The notes beneath the pieces were generated by a model, which did not search any database, was not told where the DNA came from, and saw only the letters and a list, made by a program, of their open reading frames with translations. The translations under genes and the position numbers were made by a program. DNA of 33,536 nt from positions 1 to 33,536 of the forward strand of contig PABA01000224.1 in assembly GCA_002699025.1 (NCBI GenBank). Direction: 5' to 3'. Positions 7,183 to 15,750 of this stretch are shown piece after piece (positions within the stretch are counted from its first letter, which is position 1; every line of letters begins with the position of its first letter). The stretch is from Sandaracinus sp. (GTDB lineage: Bacteria; Myxococcota_A; Polyangia; Polyangiales; Houyiibacteriaceae).

Positions 7183-8403
7183 ATGCGCGCCACCCTGGAT
7201 CTGCCCCCGGGCTTCGACCCGATGACCGGGCGTTTCGGCCGCTTCGGAGGCCGCTTCGTCGCCGAGACGCTGATGCCCGCCCTCGACGAGCTGACCCGCG
7301 CGTTCTTCGAGGCCTGGGCGGACCCGGCCTTCCGCGGCGAGCTCGACGGTCTCCTCCGCGACTACGTCGGCCGCGAGACGCCCCTCTACGAGGCGCGGCG
7401 GCTGAGCGAGCGGGTCGGCGCGCGCGTCTGGCTCAAGCGCGAGGACCTCGCCCATACGGGCGCGCACAAGGTGAACAACACCGTCGGCCAGGTGCTCCTC
7501 GCGAAGCGCATGGGCAAGACGCGCATCATCGCGGAGACCGGCGCCGGCCAGCACGGCGTCGCGACGGCCACGGCCTGCGCGCTCCTCGGCCTCCCCTGCG
7601 AGGTCTTCATGGGTGCCGAGGACGTGCGGCGGCAGGCGCCGAACGTGCGGCGCATGGAGCTGCTCGGCGCGAAGGTGCACGCCGTGGAGAGCGGCTCGCG
7701 CACGCTCAAGGACGCCATGAACGAGGCGCTCCGGGACTGGGTGACGAACGTCGAGGACACCTACTACTGCGTGGGCTCGGCGGCCGGCCCCCACCCCTAC
7801 CCGCTGATCGTCCGCGAGATGCAGGCGGTCATCGGCCAGGAGGCGCGCGCCCAGATGCTGCGCCAGGCCGGGCGGCTCCCGGACGCGGTCGTCGCCTGCG
7901 TGGGCGGCGGCAGCAACGCGATCGGCATCTTCGCCGGCTTCCTCGCGGACGCGGGCGTCGCGCTGATCGGCGTGGAGGCGGCCGGCGAGGGGCTCGGGAC
8001 GACCCGGCATGCCGCCCCGCTGAGCGGCGGCTCGGTCGGCGTCCTCCACGGCGCGAAGAGCTACGTGCTGCAGAGCGAGGACGGGCAGATTCAGGAGGCC
8101 CACTCCGTGAGCGCCGGCCTCGACTACCCGGGCGTCGGCCCCGAGCACGCCCACCTCAAGGACACGGGCCGGGCCGAGTACCTCGCCGTGACGGACGACG
8201 AGGCCCTGAGCGCGCTCCAGCTCCTCGCCCGCGAGGAGGGCATCATCGCGGCCCTCGAGTCGAGCCACGCCATCGCCATCCTGCCGAAGCTCGCCGGGCG
8301 CTTCGGTGAGGGCGCGCAGCTCCTCGTCAGCCTCTCCGGGCGCGGCGACAAGGACCTCGACACGGTGCTCGGCCTGCTCGCCGAGCGGAAGGCGGAGCAC
8401 TGA
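7183..8403 (+). CDS. trpB: Tryptophan synthase beta subunit
   Basis: The 406-residue PLP enzyme condenses indole with L-serine to give L-tryptophan and works as an alpha2-beta2 complex with TrpA. Landmarks are [19 protein letters not shown] at the N-terminus, [20 protein letters not shown] with the PLP lysine at position 96, [36 protein letters not shown] and the PLP-phosphate loop GGGSNAIG. C-terminal [15 protein letters not shown] is typical. Length matches the family (E. coli about 397). The TGA stop overlaps the trpA ATG by one base (TGATG), so the two subunits are translationally coupled. Confidence 0.98.
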   Translation: MRATLDLPPGFDPMTGRFGRFGGRFVAETLMPALDELTRAFFEAWADPAFRGELDGLLRDYVGRETPLYEARRLSERVGARVWLKREDLAHTGAHKVNNTVGQVLLAKRMGKTRIIAETGAGQHGVATATACALLGLPCEVFMGAEDVRRQAPNVRRMELLGAKVHAVESGSRTLKDAMNEALRDWVTNVEDTYYCVGSAAGPHPYPLIVREMQAVIGQEARAQMLRQAGRLPDAVVACVGGGSNAIGIFAGFLADAGVALIGVEAAGEGLGTTRHAAPLSGGSVGVLHGAKSYVLQSEDGQIQEAHSVSAGLDYPGVGPEHAHLKDTGRAEYLAVTDDEALSALQLLAREEGIIAALESSHAIAILPKLAGRFGEGAQLLVSLSGRGDKDLDTVLGLLAERKAEH

Positions 8404-9203
8404 TGGGGCGCATCGCGGACGCCTTCGCGAAGGCGAACGAGGAGGGGCGCGCGGCGCTCGTCATCTACCTCTGCGCCGGCGACCCGAGCCTCGACTGGAC
8501 GCCGGAGCTGATCGCGGCGATCGCGGAGGCCGGCGCGGACGTGGTCGAGCTGGGCATGCCCTTCAGCGATCCGACGGCGGACGGCGAGGCGATCCAGCTC
8601 GCGTCGCAGCGCGCGCTGAAGGCGGGCACGACGCTGAAGGGTGCGCTCGAGGCGATGAAGGCGACCCGGGCGAAGACCGACGTGCCGGTGCTGCTCTTCG
8701 GCTACTACAACCCGCTGCTCGTCTACGGGGAGGAGGCCATCGCGCGCGACGCGAAGGCGGCCGGCGTGGACGGTTTCCTCGTCGTCGATCTCCCGCCCGA
8801 GGAGGCGGCGCCGCTCGAGGCGCCGATCCGCGAGGCGGGGCTCGACTACGTCCCGCTCGTGGCGCCGACCAGCACGCCCGAGCGGAAGAAGGCGGCCGGC
8901 GCCGTGGCGAGCGGCTTCGTCTACTACGTCTCGATGACCGGCGTGACCGGCGCGAAGGCGACGACGCTCGACGTGGCCGCCGAGTCCGCCGCGGCGCTCG
9001 GCGGAGAGCTCGAGCGGCCGGTGGCCGTGGGCTTCGGGATCCGCACGCCCGAGGACGCGGCGACCGTCGCCGCGAAGGCCGACGGCGTGGTCGTGGGGAG
9101 CGCCGTCGTGCGCCGCATCGCCGCGGCCGGCTCGCTCGAGGAGGCGAAGGCGAGCGTCGCCGAGCTCGTCCGGGGCCTCGCCGCCGCCTGCCGCCGCCCG
9201 TAG
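8403..9203 (+). CDS. trpA: Tryptophan synthase alpha subunit
   Basis: The 266-residue TIM-barrel subunit cleaves indole-3-glycerol phosphate to indole and glyceraldehyde 3-phosphate and passes indole to TrpB. The two catalytic acids fall at the canonical numbers: Glu49 (DVVELGMPFSDP) and Asp60 (PTADGEAIQ). Other signatures are FGYYNPLLVYG, GFLVVDLPPEEA, PLVAPTSTPERKK and the phosphate-binding loops GFVYYVSMTGVTG, VGFGIRTPEDA and GVVVGSAVV. The sequence GMPFSDPTADGEAIQ shows mild substitutions against the usual GIPFSDPxADGPxIQ, but no key residue is missing. It is the last gene of the plus-strand pair and converges on trpF. Confidence 0.98.
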   Translation: MGRIADAFAKANEEGRAALVIYLCAGDPSLDWTPELIAAIAEAGADVVELGMPFSDPTADGEAIQLASQRALKAGTTLKGALEAMKATRAKTDVPVLLFGYYNPLLVYGEEAIARDAKAAGVDGFLVVDLPPEEAAPLEAPIREAGLDYVPLVAPTSTPERKKAAGAVASGFVYYVSMTGVTGAKATTLDVAAESAAALGGELERPVAVGFGIRTPEDAATVAAKADGVVVGSAVVRRIAAAGSLEEAKASVAELVRGLAAACRRP

Positions 9204-9280
9204 GCCGGGGCGCATCGTGCGCCGTGCCTCCGAGCGCCCCCGCCGGGAGCCGCCCCCCGACCCCGCGCGCCCGGCCGCGC

Positions 9281-9898
9281 TCAGCCGGCGCCCTTCGCCG
9301 CCTCGACGAAGGCGCGCACCTTCGCCGCGTCCTTCACGCCCGGCGCCGCCTCGACCCCGCTCGCCACGTCGACCCGGAAGGGGCGCACGCGCCGCACGGC
9401 CTCGGCCACGTTGCCCGGGTGCAGGCCCCCGGCGAGCGTCAGCTTCCGGAGCGACGCGACCTCGACGGCGAGCTCCCAGTCGAAGCGCGCCCCGGTGCCG
9501 CCCGGCATGGCCCCGGGCACGCGCGCGTCGAGCAGCAGCTGCTCGCCGGGGTAGGCGAGGGCCGCCTCCACGTCGCTCGCCTGGGCGACGCCGACCGCCT
9601 TGTAGGCCTCCGGCAGGAGCGCCTCCACCAGCGCCGGCGGCTCCTCGCCGTGGAGCTGCACCCAGCGGATCCCCGTCGCCTCGCGCACGGCCCGGATCCG
9701 CGCCTCGCCCGCGTCGACGAAGACGCCCACGAAGCTCACCCGCTCACCCAGGGCCTGGACGATCGCGCGCGCCGTCTCCACGTCCACCCGGCGGGGCGTC
9801 CCCGCCCAGAAGTTCAGGCCGATGGCGTCCGCGCCGGCCTCCACGCACGCCGCCGCGTCCTCGAGCGTCCGCACGCCGCAAATCTTGACCTGGACCAT
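9281..9898 (-). CDS. trpF: Phosphoribosylanthranilate isomerase
   Basis: A 205-residue TIM barrel for the Amadori rearrangement of N-(5-phosphoribosyl)anthranilate to CdRP, the third step of tryptophan synthesis. It opens MVQVKICGVRTLEDA with the catalytic Cys7, has GADAIGLNFWAGTPRRVD, and the general acid Asp124 in LLLDARVPG. Phosphate-binding signatures LAGGLHPGNVAEAV and GVDVASGVE-type RVDVASGVEAAPGVKD close the barrel. Length is normal. In most bacteria trpF lies in line with trpBA; here it faces them tail to tail, 77 bases after trpA, so it has its own promoter in the divergent gap before korA. Confidence 0.96.
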   Translation of the reverse strand: MVQVKICGVRTLEDAAACVEAGADAIGLNFWAGTPRRVDVETARAIVQALGERVSFVGVFVDAGEARIRAVREATGIRWVQLHGEEPPALVEALLPEAYKAVGVAQASDVEAALAYPGEQLLLDARVPGAMPGGTGARFDWELAVEVASLRKLTLAGGLHPGNVAEAVRRVRPFRVDVASGVEAAPGVKDAAKVRAFVEAAKGAG

Positions 9899-9991
9899 CC
9901 GACAACACCTCGCTCACATACCCATGTTTTCCCATCGGGATGATAGAGATTTTTCCCTGGCGCCTCGACGCCCCTCGCTCCACATTCCGCT

Positions 9992-10004
9992 GCGAACGGT
10001 TCGC
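9992..10004. promoter_or_regulatory. Palindrome in the trpF/korA divergent gap
   Basis: GCGAACGGTTCGC is a perfect 6-base inverted repeat around one G, in the 173-base region between the two divergent genes. The segment 9915-9955 is the most A/T-rich part and probably holds promoter elements, but I cannot assign -35/-10 boxes with confidence. The palindrome may bind a regulator; its length is modest and chance is possible. Confidence 0.3.
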
Positions 10005-10071
10005 GAGCGGCCGTGACGGATCGCCCGCTTCGGGTGGAAGGGCCACCCCTCAGCTTCTATAGGACCCAGCC

Positions 10072-11970
10072 ATGAGTACCGCGACGAAGGACGTGAAGCG
10101 CGAGGAGCTCGAGAGCGTCGTCATCCGATTCGCCGGCGATTCCGGCGATGGGATGCAGCTCACCGGCTCCCAGTTCACCTCGGCGACCGCCATGATGGGC
10201 AACGACCTCGCGACCTTCCCGGACTTCCCGGCGGAGATCCGCGCTCCGGCCGGCACCACCTACGGCGTCAGCGGTTTCCAGATCCACTTCGCCGACCACG
10301 ACATCCTCACGCCCGGCGACGCGCCGGACGTGCTCGTCGCGATGAACCCGGCCGCGCTGAAGGTGAACCTACCGACCCTCAAGAAGGGCGGCCTGCTCAT
10401 CGTCAACACCGACGCCTTCACCAAGAACAATCTGAAGAAGGCCGGCTACGAGTCGAACCCGCTCGAGGACGACTCGCTCGCGCCCTACCGGCTCCTCGCC
10501 CTCGAGATCACGCGCATGACGCGCGCCGCCGTGACCGAGTTCAACCTCGGCGCGAAGGCCGCCGACCGCTCGAAGAACATGTGGACCCTCGGGCTCATGT
10601 TCTGGCTCTTCGGCCGCGACCGGCAGCCGACCGTCGACTGGCTGAAGAAGAAGTTCGCCAAGAAGCCCGAGATCGCCGAGGCGAACATCGCGGCGCTGAA
10701 CGCGGGCCACATCTACGGCGAGACGGCCGAGCTCCCGAGCACCGTCGGCGTCTACCAGGTGCCCTCGGCGGATCTGCCCCCGGGCACCTACCGCAACATC
10801 GACGGCAACCAGGCCACGGCCTGGGGCCTCGTCGCCGGCGCGCAGCTCGCGGGCCTGCCGCTCTTCTACGGCTCCTACCCGATCACGCCCGCCTCCTCAC
10901 TCCTCCACAACCTCGCCAAGCTCAAGCACCTCGGCGTCGTGACCTTCCAGGCCGAGGACGAGATCGCCGCCGTCTGCGCGGCCATCGGCGCGAGCTTCGG
11001 CGGCTCCGTCGGCGTCACGGGCACGAGCGGCCCGGGCGTGGCGCTCAAGGGCGAGGCCATCGGCCTGGCGATCGCCACCGAGCTCCCGCTCGTCATCTGC
11101 GACGTGCAGCGCGGCGGCCCCTCGACGGGCCTCCCGACCAAGACCGAGCAGTCCGACCTCTTCCAGGCCGTCTACGGGCGGAACGGCGACGCGCCCCTCG
11201 TGGTGCTCGCCGCCGCGACGCCCGGCGACTGCTTCTACATGGCCATCGAGGCCGTGCGCCTGGCCACCAAGTACATGACCCCGGTCATGCTGCTCACGGA
11301 CGGCTACATCGCGAACGGCGCCGAGCCCTGGCCGATCCCGGATGTCTCGAAGCTCGAGCCCTTCCCGGTGAAGTTCCACGAGGGGCCGAGCGAGGGCTTC
11401 CAGCCCTTCCTCCGGCGCGACGACGGCACGCACGCGCGCGTCTGGGTCAAGCCGGGCACGCCCGGGCTCGAGCATCGCATCGGCGGCCTCGAGAAGGCGG
11501 CCGACTCCGGCAACATCAGCTACGACCCGGACAACCACCACGCGATGACCAAGCTGCGCGCCGAGAAGGTGCGCGGCGTGGCCGACGACGTGCCGGCGGC
11601 GAGCCTCGACCAGGGCGAGGCCGGCGGCGAGCTGCTCGTGGTCGGCTGGGGCTCGACCTACGGCTCGATCAAGCAGGCCGTCGAGCGCGTGCGGAAGGGC
11701 GGCCGCAAGGTCGCGCACCTGCACCTCCGGAACATCTGGCCGCTCCCGAACGGGCTGAAGGAGCTCCTCGAGGGCTTCGACCAGGTCATGGTGCCGGAGA
11801 TGAACGACGGGCAGCTCGCCCGCCTGCTCCGCGGCGAGCTCCTCGTCGACGCCGTGCCCTTCTCGAAGATCGCCGGCCAGCCCTTCCGCATCTCCGAGCT
11901 CGTCACGGAGATCGAGCGGCGCCTCGGCGACGCCGCCCCCCGCGAGTCCTCCCCCGAGGTGCGCGCCTGA
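10072..11970 (+). CDS. korA: 2-oxoacid:ferredoxin oxidoreductase, alpha subunit with fused gamma domain
   Basis: The 632-residue product has the gamma domain first (about 10-215, opening [19 protein letters not shown]) and then the alpha/pyrimidine-binding region. The key motif is YPITPASS at 269-276, and [20 protein letters not shown] and [20 protein letters not shown] follow. The C-terminal transketolase-like domain carries [12 protein letters not shown]. This gamma-alpha fusion is the KorA/PorA type seen in two-subunit enzymes that oxidise 2-oxoglutarate or pyruvate with CoA and ferredoxin. AGGA at 10060-10063 precedes the ATG by eight bases. It is followed by the beta subunit after 85 bases. 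2-Oxoglutarate is my preferred substrate by family resemblance, but substrate choice is not proven. Confidence 0.94.
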   Translation: MSTATKDVKREELESVVIRFAGDSGDGMQLTGSQFTSATAMMGNDLATFPDFPAEIRAPAGTTYGVSGFQIHFADHDILTPGDAPDVLVAMNPAALKVNLPTLKKGGLLIVNTDAFTKNNLKKAGYESNPLEDDSLAPYRLLALEITRMTRAAVTEFNLGAKAADRSKNMWTLGLMFWLFGRDRQPTVDWLKKKFAKKPEIAEANIAALNAGHIYGETAELPSTVGVYQVPSADLPPGTYRNIDGNQATAWGLVAGAQLAGLPLFYGSYPITPASSLLHNLAKLKHLGVVTFQAEDEIAAVCAAIGASFGGSVGVTGTSGPGVALKGEAIGLAIATELPLVICDVQRGGPSTGLPTKTEQSDLFQAVYGRNGDAPLVVLAAATPGDCFYMAIEAVRLATKYMTPVMLLTDGYIANGAEPWPIPDVSKLEPFPVKFHEGPSEGFQPFLRRDDGTHARVWVKPGTPGLEHRIGGLEKAADSGNISYDPDNHHAMTKLRAEKVRGVADDVPAASLDQGEAGGELLVVGWGSTYGSIKQAVERVRKGGRKVAHLHLRNIWPLPNGLKELLEGFDQVMVPEMNDGQLARLLRGELLVDAVPFSKIAGQPFRISELVTEIERRLGDAAPRESSPEVRA

Positions 11971-11984
11971 GCGGCGACCCCGCT

Positions 11985-12039
11985 GCCCTCGACCGAATCG
12001 CCCTCGACCGAATCGCCCTCGACCGAATCGCCCTCGACC
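11985..12039. repeat. 15-bp tandem repeat between korA and korB
   Basis: Three full copies of GCCCTCGACCGAATC and a fourth partial copy lie end to end in the 85-base gap between the two subunit genes. It separates cotranscribed genes, so it would be present in the mRNA, just ahead of the korB ribosome binding region (AGAGAG at 12044-12049). Confidence 0.9.
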
Positions 12040-12055
12040 CCGCGAGAGAGAACCG

Positions 12056-13060
12056 ATGACCGAGAATCCCCGCAAGCTCACCCGGAAGGACTTCGCCTCG
12101 GACCAGGAGGTCCGCTGGTGCCCCGGCTGCGGCGACTACGCCATCCTCGCCGCGATCCAGCGCACGCTCCCGAAGCTCGGCGCGACCACGGAGAACACCG
12201 TGTTCGTCAGCGGCATCGGCTGCTCGAGCCGCTTCCCGTACTACATGAACACGTACGGCTTCCACACGATCCACGGGCGCGCGCCGACCTTCGCGACGGG
12301 CCTGAAGATCACGCGGCCGGAGCTCGACGTCTGGGTCATCACCGGTGACGGCGACGGTCTGAGCATCGGCGGCAACCACCTGCTGCACGTGCTGCGGCGG
12401 AACGTGAACCTGCAGATCATCCTCTTCAACAACCAGATCTACGGGCTCACGAAGGGCCAGTACTCGCCCACCTCGGACGTGGGGCAGGTCTCGCCCTCGA
12501 CGCCGCTCGGCTCCATCGATCAGCCAGTCGTGCCCGTGCGCGTGGCGCTGGGCGCGAACGCGAAGTTCGTCGCGCGCGGCTACGACGTGTCGAAGAAGCT
12601 GCCCGAGCTGCTCGAGCAGGCGCACGCCTTCCCCGGCGCGGCGCTGGTCGAGGTGCTGCAGAACTGCCCGGTCTTCAACGACGGGGTCTTCGACCTGATC
12701 ACGGACCGGAAGAAGGGCCCGCAGCACCAGCTCTGGGTCGAGCATGGCAAGCCCATGATCACGGCCGACGGGAAGAAGGGGCTGCGCCTCGACCCGAAGA
12801 CCATGCAGCTCGAGCTGGTGGAGCTCGGCGAGGGCGGCGTGAGCGAGGACGAGCTCTTCGTGCACGACGAGACGAACCGCTCGATCGCCTGGATGCTCTC
12901 GGACCTGCCGGAGGTGAAGGCGCTCGGCGTGCTCTACCGAGAGCCGGACGCGCCGGTCTACGACGACGGCGTGCGCGCCCAGGTGGAGATGGCCCAGGAG
13001 AAGGCCGGAGGGAGCGACCTCGCGGCGCTGCTCCGCTCGGGCCACACCTGGGAGGTCTGA
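12056..13060 (+). CDS. korB: 2-oxoacid:ferredoxin oxidoreductase, beta subunit
   Basis: The 334-residue thiamine-diphosphate subunit is the partner of the preceding gene. TPP/Mg binding motif TGDGDGLSIGGNH starts at 96, with NNQIYGLTKGQYSPTS downstream. Four cysteines at Cys22 and Cys25 (WCPGCGDYA), Cys56 (GIGCSSRFP) and Cys204 (LQNCPVFND) match the ligands of the proximal [4Fe-4S] cluster in the family. GRAPTFATGLK is also typical. There is no separate ferredoxin-like delta subunit in the window, which is usual for the two-subunit type. The C-terminal 40 residues extend somewhat beyond the core. Electrons would go to a ferredoxin encoded elsewhere. Confidence 0.95.
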   Translation: MTENPRKLTRKDFASDQEVRWCPGCGDYAILAAIQRTLPKLGATTENTVFVSGIGCSSRFPYYMNTYGFHTIHGRAPTFATGLKITRPELDVWVITGDGDGLSIGGNHLLHVLRRNVNLQIILFNNQIYGLTKGQYSPTSDVGQVSPSTPLGSIDQPVVPVRVALGANAKFVARGYDVSKKLPELLEQAHAFPGAALVEVLQNCPVFNDGVFDLITDRKKGPQHQLWVEHGKPMITADGKKGLRLDPKTMQLELVELGEGGVSEDELFVHDETNRSIAWMLSDLPEVKALGVLYREPDAPVYDDGVRAQVEMAQEKAGGSDLAALLRSGHTWEV

Positions 13061-13099
13061 GGAAGAAGGGGCAACGCCTTCCTCCCGTGCCCGTGCTCC

Positions 13100-13143
13100 T
13101 GCCCCTGCCCGCCTCTACCGGAGAAGAGGCGAGGGCGGGGGCA
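13100..13143. terminator. Strong hairpin between convergent korB and cheY
   Basis: TGCCCCTGCCCGCCTCT pairs with AGAGGC...GAGGGCGGGGGCA through about 17 base pairs with one G-T pair and a two-base bulge; the loop is ACCGGAGA. It stands 40 bases after the korB stop, in the gap between convergent genes, so it may stop transcription from both sides. No clear U tract follows, as is common in GC-rich myxobacteria. The rest of 13061-13327 shows nothing else. Confidence 0.6.
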
Positions 13144-13327
13144 CACGCGTCACGGCTCCCGGGGCCCGCGACACGAGCGAGGCACGCGCGGACGCGAGCC
13201 CGTCGACGCGATCACATCGGGAGGCAGACGCCGCGCGAATGACGCGGGCGCGCCGCTTCGACCCCGCCGACGGGCGGGGGCACGGGCACGCGAGCGGGAG
13301 CTTCGGCGGGCTTCGCCTCCCGAGACC

Positions 13328-13702
13328 TCAGACGTCCAGGAGCTCCTTCACCTTCGCGATCACCTGCGGCGCCTGGATCGGCTTCGTGATGTAGGCGGTC
13401 GCGCCGAGGGCCATGGCCCGCTGCCGGTCCTCCTGGGAGCCCTCGGTCGTGATGATGATGATCGGGACGTCCTTGTGCGTCTCGTCGCTGCGGATGCGCT
13501 TGACGAGCTTCAGGCCGTCCATGATCGGCATGTTGATGTCGGTGATGATGAGGTCGAAGCGCCCTTGGGCGAGCTTCCGCAGCCCGTCCACGCCGTCCTC
13601 GGCCTCCGTGACGGCGAGCTTCTTGATGCGAGCCAGCGCGAACACCAGCAGCTGCCGCATCATCGGCGAGTCTTCGACTACCAAACAGGAGAGATCGGCC
13701 AT
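13328..13702 (-). CDS. CheY-like single-domain response regulator (last gene of the che run)
   Basis: A 124-residue receiver domain with no output domain. The acidic pair is Glu10-Asp11 (VVEDSPMMRQLL), the phospho-acceptor Asp55 is in LIITDINMPIMDG, the switch Thr is in IIIITTEGS (85-86), and Lys107 is in YITKPIQAP. All catalytic residues are present, so it should be phosphorylatable. It lies 48 bases after the coiled-coil/GAF gene on the same strand and at the end of the chemosensory run, with a hairpin beyond it. It may be the output regulator or a phosphate sink for the CheA at 19678-21822; a second CheY begins the che set. Confidence 0.93.
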   Translation of the reverse strand: MADLSCLVVEDSPMMRQLLVFALARIKKLAVTEAEDGVDGLRKLAQGRFDLIITDINMPIMDGLKLVKRIRSDETHKDVPIIIITTEGSQEDRQRAMALGATAYITKPIQAPQVIAKVKELLDV

Positions 13703-13750
13703 GGGTATCGGTCGATTCGAGGCGCCGGCCCTCGGGCCGCCGCCGAAGGT

Positions 13751-14608
13751 TCAGAGTTTCTCCTCGATGCCTCGCAGCGCGGCCAGCGGCCCCGCCTCGG
13801 CGTCGTAGAGGTTCGCGGCGATCAGGGCCACGCCGGCCTGGGAGCCGAGGAGCTGGAAGAGCTCGTGGTCCACGTTGGCCCAGCCCTCCTTCTGCTCGAG
13901 GAGCGTGATCACCTCGACCACACCGACGGCCTTGCCGTCGGCCATGACGGGAATGACCGCGGCCGGGTCCTCCCGCGTCGCTTTCTCCAGGTCCGCCTCG
14001 CGGACCCGCGCGATGCCCGTCAGGCACGCTTCGCCGACCGGGCTCGCGTCGCCGACCTCCACCGGCTGGACCTCCGCCTCGTCGAGGCCGTCGGAGGCCA
14101 CCGGATAGGCGCGCTTCCCCTCCGCGTCGACCAGGTACACGACGTACTGGGCGGCGCCGACGAGCTGGCCCGCCATGTCGCTCAGGTGCCGGATGACGCG
14201 CCTCGGCGAGAAGCTGGCGTGGAGCTGGAAGTTCGCCACGTAGAGGTTGGCGAGGTCGTTGATCTCCTGCTCGACGGCGGCTTGGCGGTCGCGCCGCTCC
14301 TGCTCGGTCTGCTCGAGCTGCTCGGAGCGCTCCAGCAGGTTGCCGCGCTCCTTCTCGAGCCGCTCGATCGTCTTGAGGAGGTCCTTGATCGCGTCGTCGC
14401 TGGCGATCTGCGCCCGGAGCCGCGCGTTCTCCGCGCGGAGGTCGGCGATCTCGGAGCGGAGCTCGCGGCTCTCCTCGAGGAGGGCCTCCGTGTACTCGAC
14501 GCCCTTCCGCAGGAAGGAGCGGACGAAGGCCTCTCGTTCCTTCACGAGGTCCATCGGTACATCGCTCGCGCGGCGGTCGCGTTCCGCCTTCGGCTCACCC
14601 TCGCTCAC
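13751..14608 (-). CDS. Coiled-coil and GAF-like domain protein
   Basis: A 285-residue soluble protein. Residues about 20-120 form a long charged coiled coil (EALLEESRELRSEIADLRAE and RLEKERGNLLERSEQLEQ heptads). Residues about 125-275 read as a GAF-type sensor domain: LYVANFQLHASFSPRRVIRHL, then QYVVYLVDAEGKRAYPVAS, the strand AAVIPVMADGKAVGVVEVI and the closing helix FQLLGSQAGVALIAANLYD. No catalytic domain follows. I chose the first GTG; an ATG 18 codons in is an equal alternative. It sits inside the che cluster between CheB and CheY, so it is a candidate cytoplasmic input or scaffold in place of a receptor. The ligand is unknown. Confidence 0.8.
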   Translation of the reverse strand: MSEGEPKAERDRRASDVPMDLVKEREAFVRSFLRKGVEYTEALLEESRELRSEIADLRAENARLRAQIASDDAIKDLLKTIERLEKERGNLLERSEQLEQTEQERRDRQAAVEQEINDLANLYVANFQLHASFSPRRVIRHLSDMAGQLVGAAQYVVYLVDAEGKRAYPVASDGLDEAEVQPVEVGDASPVGEACLTGIARVREADLEKATREDPAAVIPVMADGKAVGVVEVITLLEQKEGWANVDHELFQLLGSQAGVALIAANLYDAEAGPLAALRGIEEKL

Positions 14609-14637
14609 GGTCGGCCCACGGTATCACAGCGGCCCCG

Positions 14638-14691
14638 AGAAAGGGGCGGGAGAGTGCGCCTCGCGCGCCGCCCGAACGGCCTCCCCTTTCT
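14638..14691. promoter_or_regulatory. Inverted repeat in the cheB-GAF gap
   Basis: AGAAAGGGGCGG (14638-14649) pairs with CCTCCCCTTTCT (14680-14691) with one mismatch, around a 30-base GC-rich loop. It occupies the only sizeable gap (116 bases) inside the che genes, just after cheB on the minus strand. It may act as an attenuator or partial terminator that lowers expression of the GAF and CheY genes, or as an mRNA-processing element. The structure is clear; the role is a guess. Confidence 0.45.
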
Positions 14692-14724
14692 GCGGTAGCG
14701 CCTCGCCGTCCTCGAGCGCGGCGC

Positions 14725-15750
14725 TCAATCCAGGAGCTGGCCGAGGCGGCGCCCGAGCGCGTCGATCGGGAGCGACTCGTCGACGGCGCCGGTCGCCGCC
14801 GCGGCTTGCGGCATGCCGTAGATCACCGCCGTCTCCGCCGACTCGGCCAGCACGCGCGCGCCGGCTCGATGCAGCGCGGCCGCGCCCCGGGCGCCGTCGT
14901 CGCCCATGCCCGTGAGCACCACGCCGAGGCAGCGCTGGCGGAGGTGCCGCGCCGCCGACTCGAAGAGCCGATCCACCGACGGCACGTAGCGGTCGGTCGC
15001 GGCCGGAGGCAGGACGATCAGCTGCCCGTCGGCGCCGATCTCCGCGCACTGGCCGCCGGGGCAGACCCACGCCTCCCCGGCCTGCAGCGGGTGCGCGCGC
15101 GTGGCCTGGCGGACGTGGATCGGACCGAGCCGATCGAGCCGCGCCGCGAAGGTCTCGGTGAAGCGGGGCGGCATGTGCTGGGCGATCACGAAGGCCGCGT
15201 CCGGGCCCGGCGGGAGCCGGCGGAAGAGCTCGACGAGCGCCGTCGGGCCGCCCGTGGACGCGCCGATCACCACGACCTTGCGCGGCCGCCCGGGCGTGCG
15301 CGAAGGCGCCTCGGCGCGGGCCCCGCGCTCGACCGGGCGCACGCCGCCGAGGCGCGAGAGGTGCCGCACCAGCGCGACCTTCTCGAGCAGCTCCGCGCGG
15401 ATGGCGGCGAGGTCCGTCGTGACCGAGCGGGTCGGCTTCGCGACGAAGTCGAGGGCGCCGAGCTCGAGGGCGCGGAAGACGTTCTCCTTGTTGGCGTAGC
15501 CCGAGACGACGATTACCGGCGTCGGCTGCCGGGCCATGAGCAGGCGGAGGAACGTGAAGCCGTCCATGCGCGGCATCTCGAGGTCGAGCGTGATCACGTC
15601 CGGCGAGAGGTCGCGGACGAGCCGCAGGGCCTCGTTCCCGTCGGCGGCCTTCCCGACGACCTCGACGTCCGGGAGGCTCTCGAGCAGGTCGCTGATCGTC
15701 CGCCGGTTGTAGGCGGAGTCGTCGACCACCAGCGCGCGGAGCGGCTTCAT
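14725..15750 (-). CDS. cheB: CheB protein-glutamate methylesterase/deamidase
   Basis: The 341-residue enzyme removes methyl groups from chemoreceptors when phosphorylated by CheA. The receiver domain occupies 1-120 with Asp10-Asp11 and phospho-acceptor Asp56 (TLDLEMPRMDGF), and Lys in DFVAKPTRS. After an Arg/Pro-rich linker, the esterase domain shows the catalytic Ser in VVIGASTGGPTAL, His in IAQHMPPRFTETFA and Asp in LTGMGDDGARG. The C-terminal IYGMPQAAAATGAVDESLPI is typical. The ATG overlaps the cheR stop (ATGA). Its presence implies that methylated receptors exist elsewhere in the genome. Confidence 0.96.
   Translation of the reverse strand: MKPLRALVVDDSAYNRRTISDLLESLPDVEVVGKAADGNEALRLVRDLSPDVITLDLEMPRMDGFTFLRLLMARQPTPVIVVSGYANKENVFRALELGALDFVAKPTRSVTTDLAAIRAELLEKVALVRHLSRLGGVRPVERGARAEAPSRTPGRPRKVVVIGASTGGPTALVELFRRLPPGPDAAFVIAQHMPPRFTETFAARLDRLGPIHVRQATRAHPLQAGEAWVCPGGQCAEIGADGQLIVLPPAATDRYVPSVDRLFESAARHLRQRCLGVVLTGMGDDGARGAAALHRAGARVLAESAETAVIYGMPQAAAATGAVDESLPIDALGRRLGQLLD

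Noticed and set aside
13144-13327. Small RNA or tRNA between korB and cheY
   Set aside because: No cloverleaf or T-loop sequence (GGTTCAAATCC type) is visible; only the terminator-like hairpin was supported.
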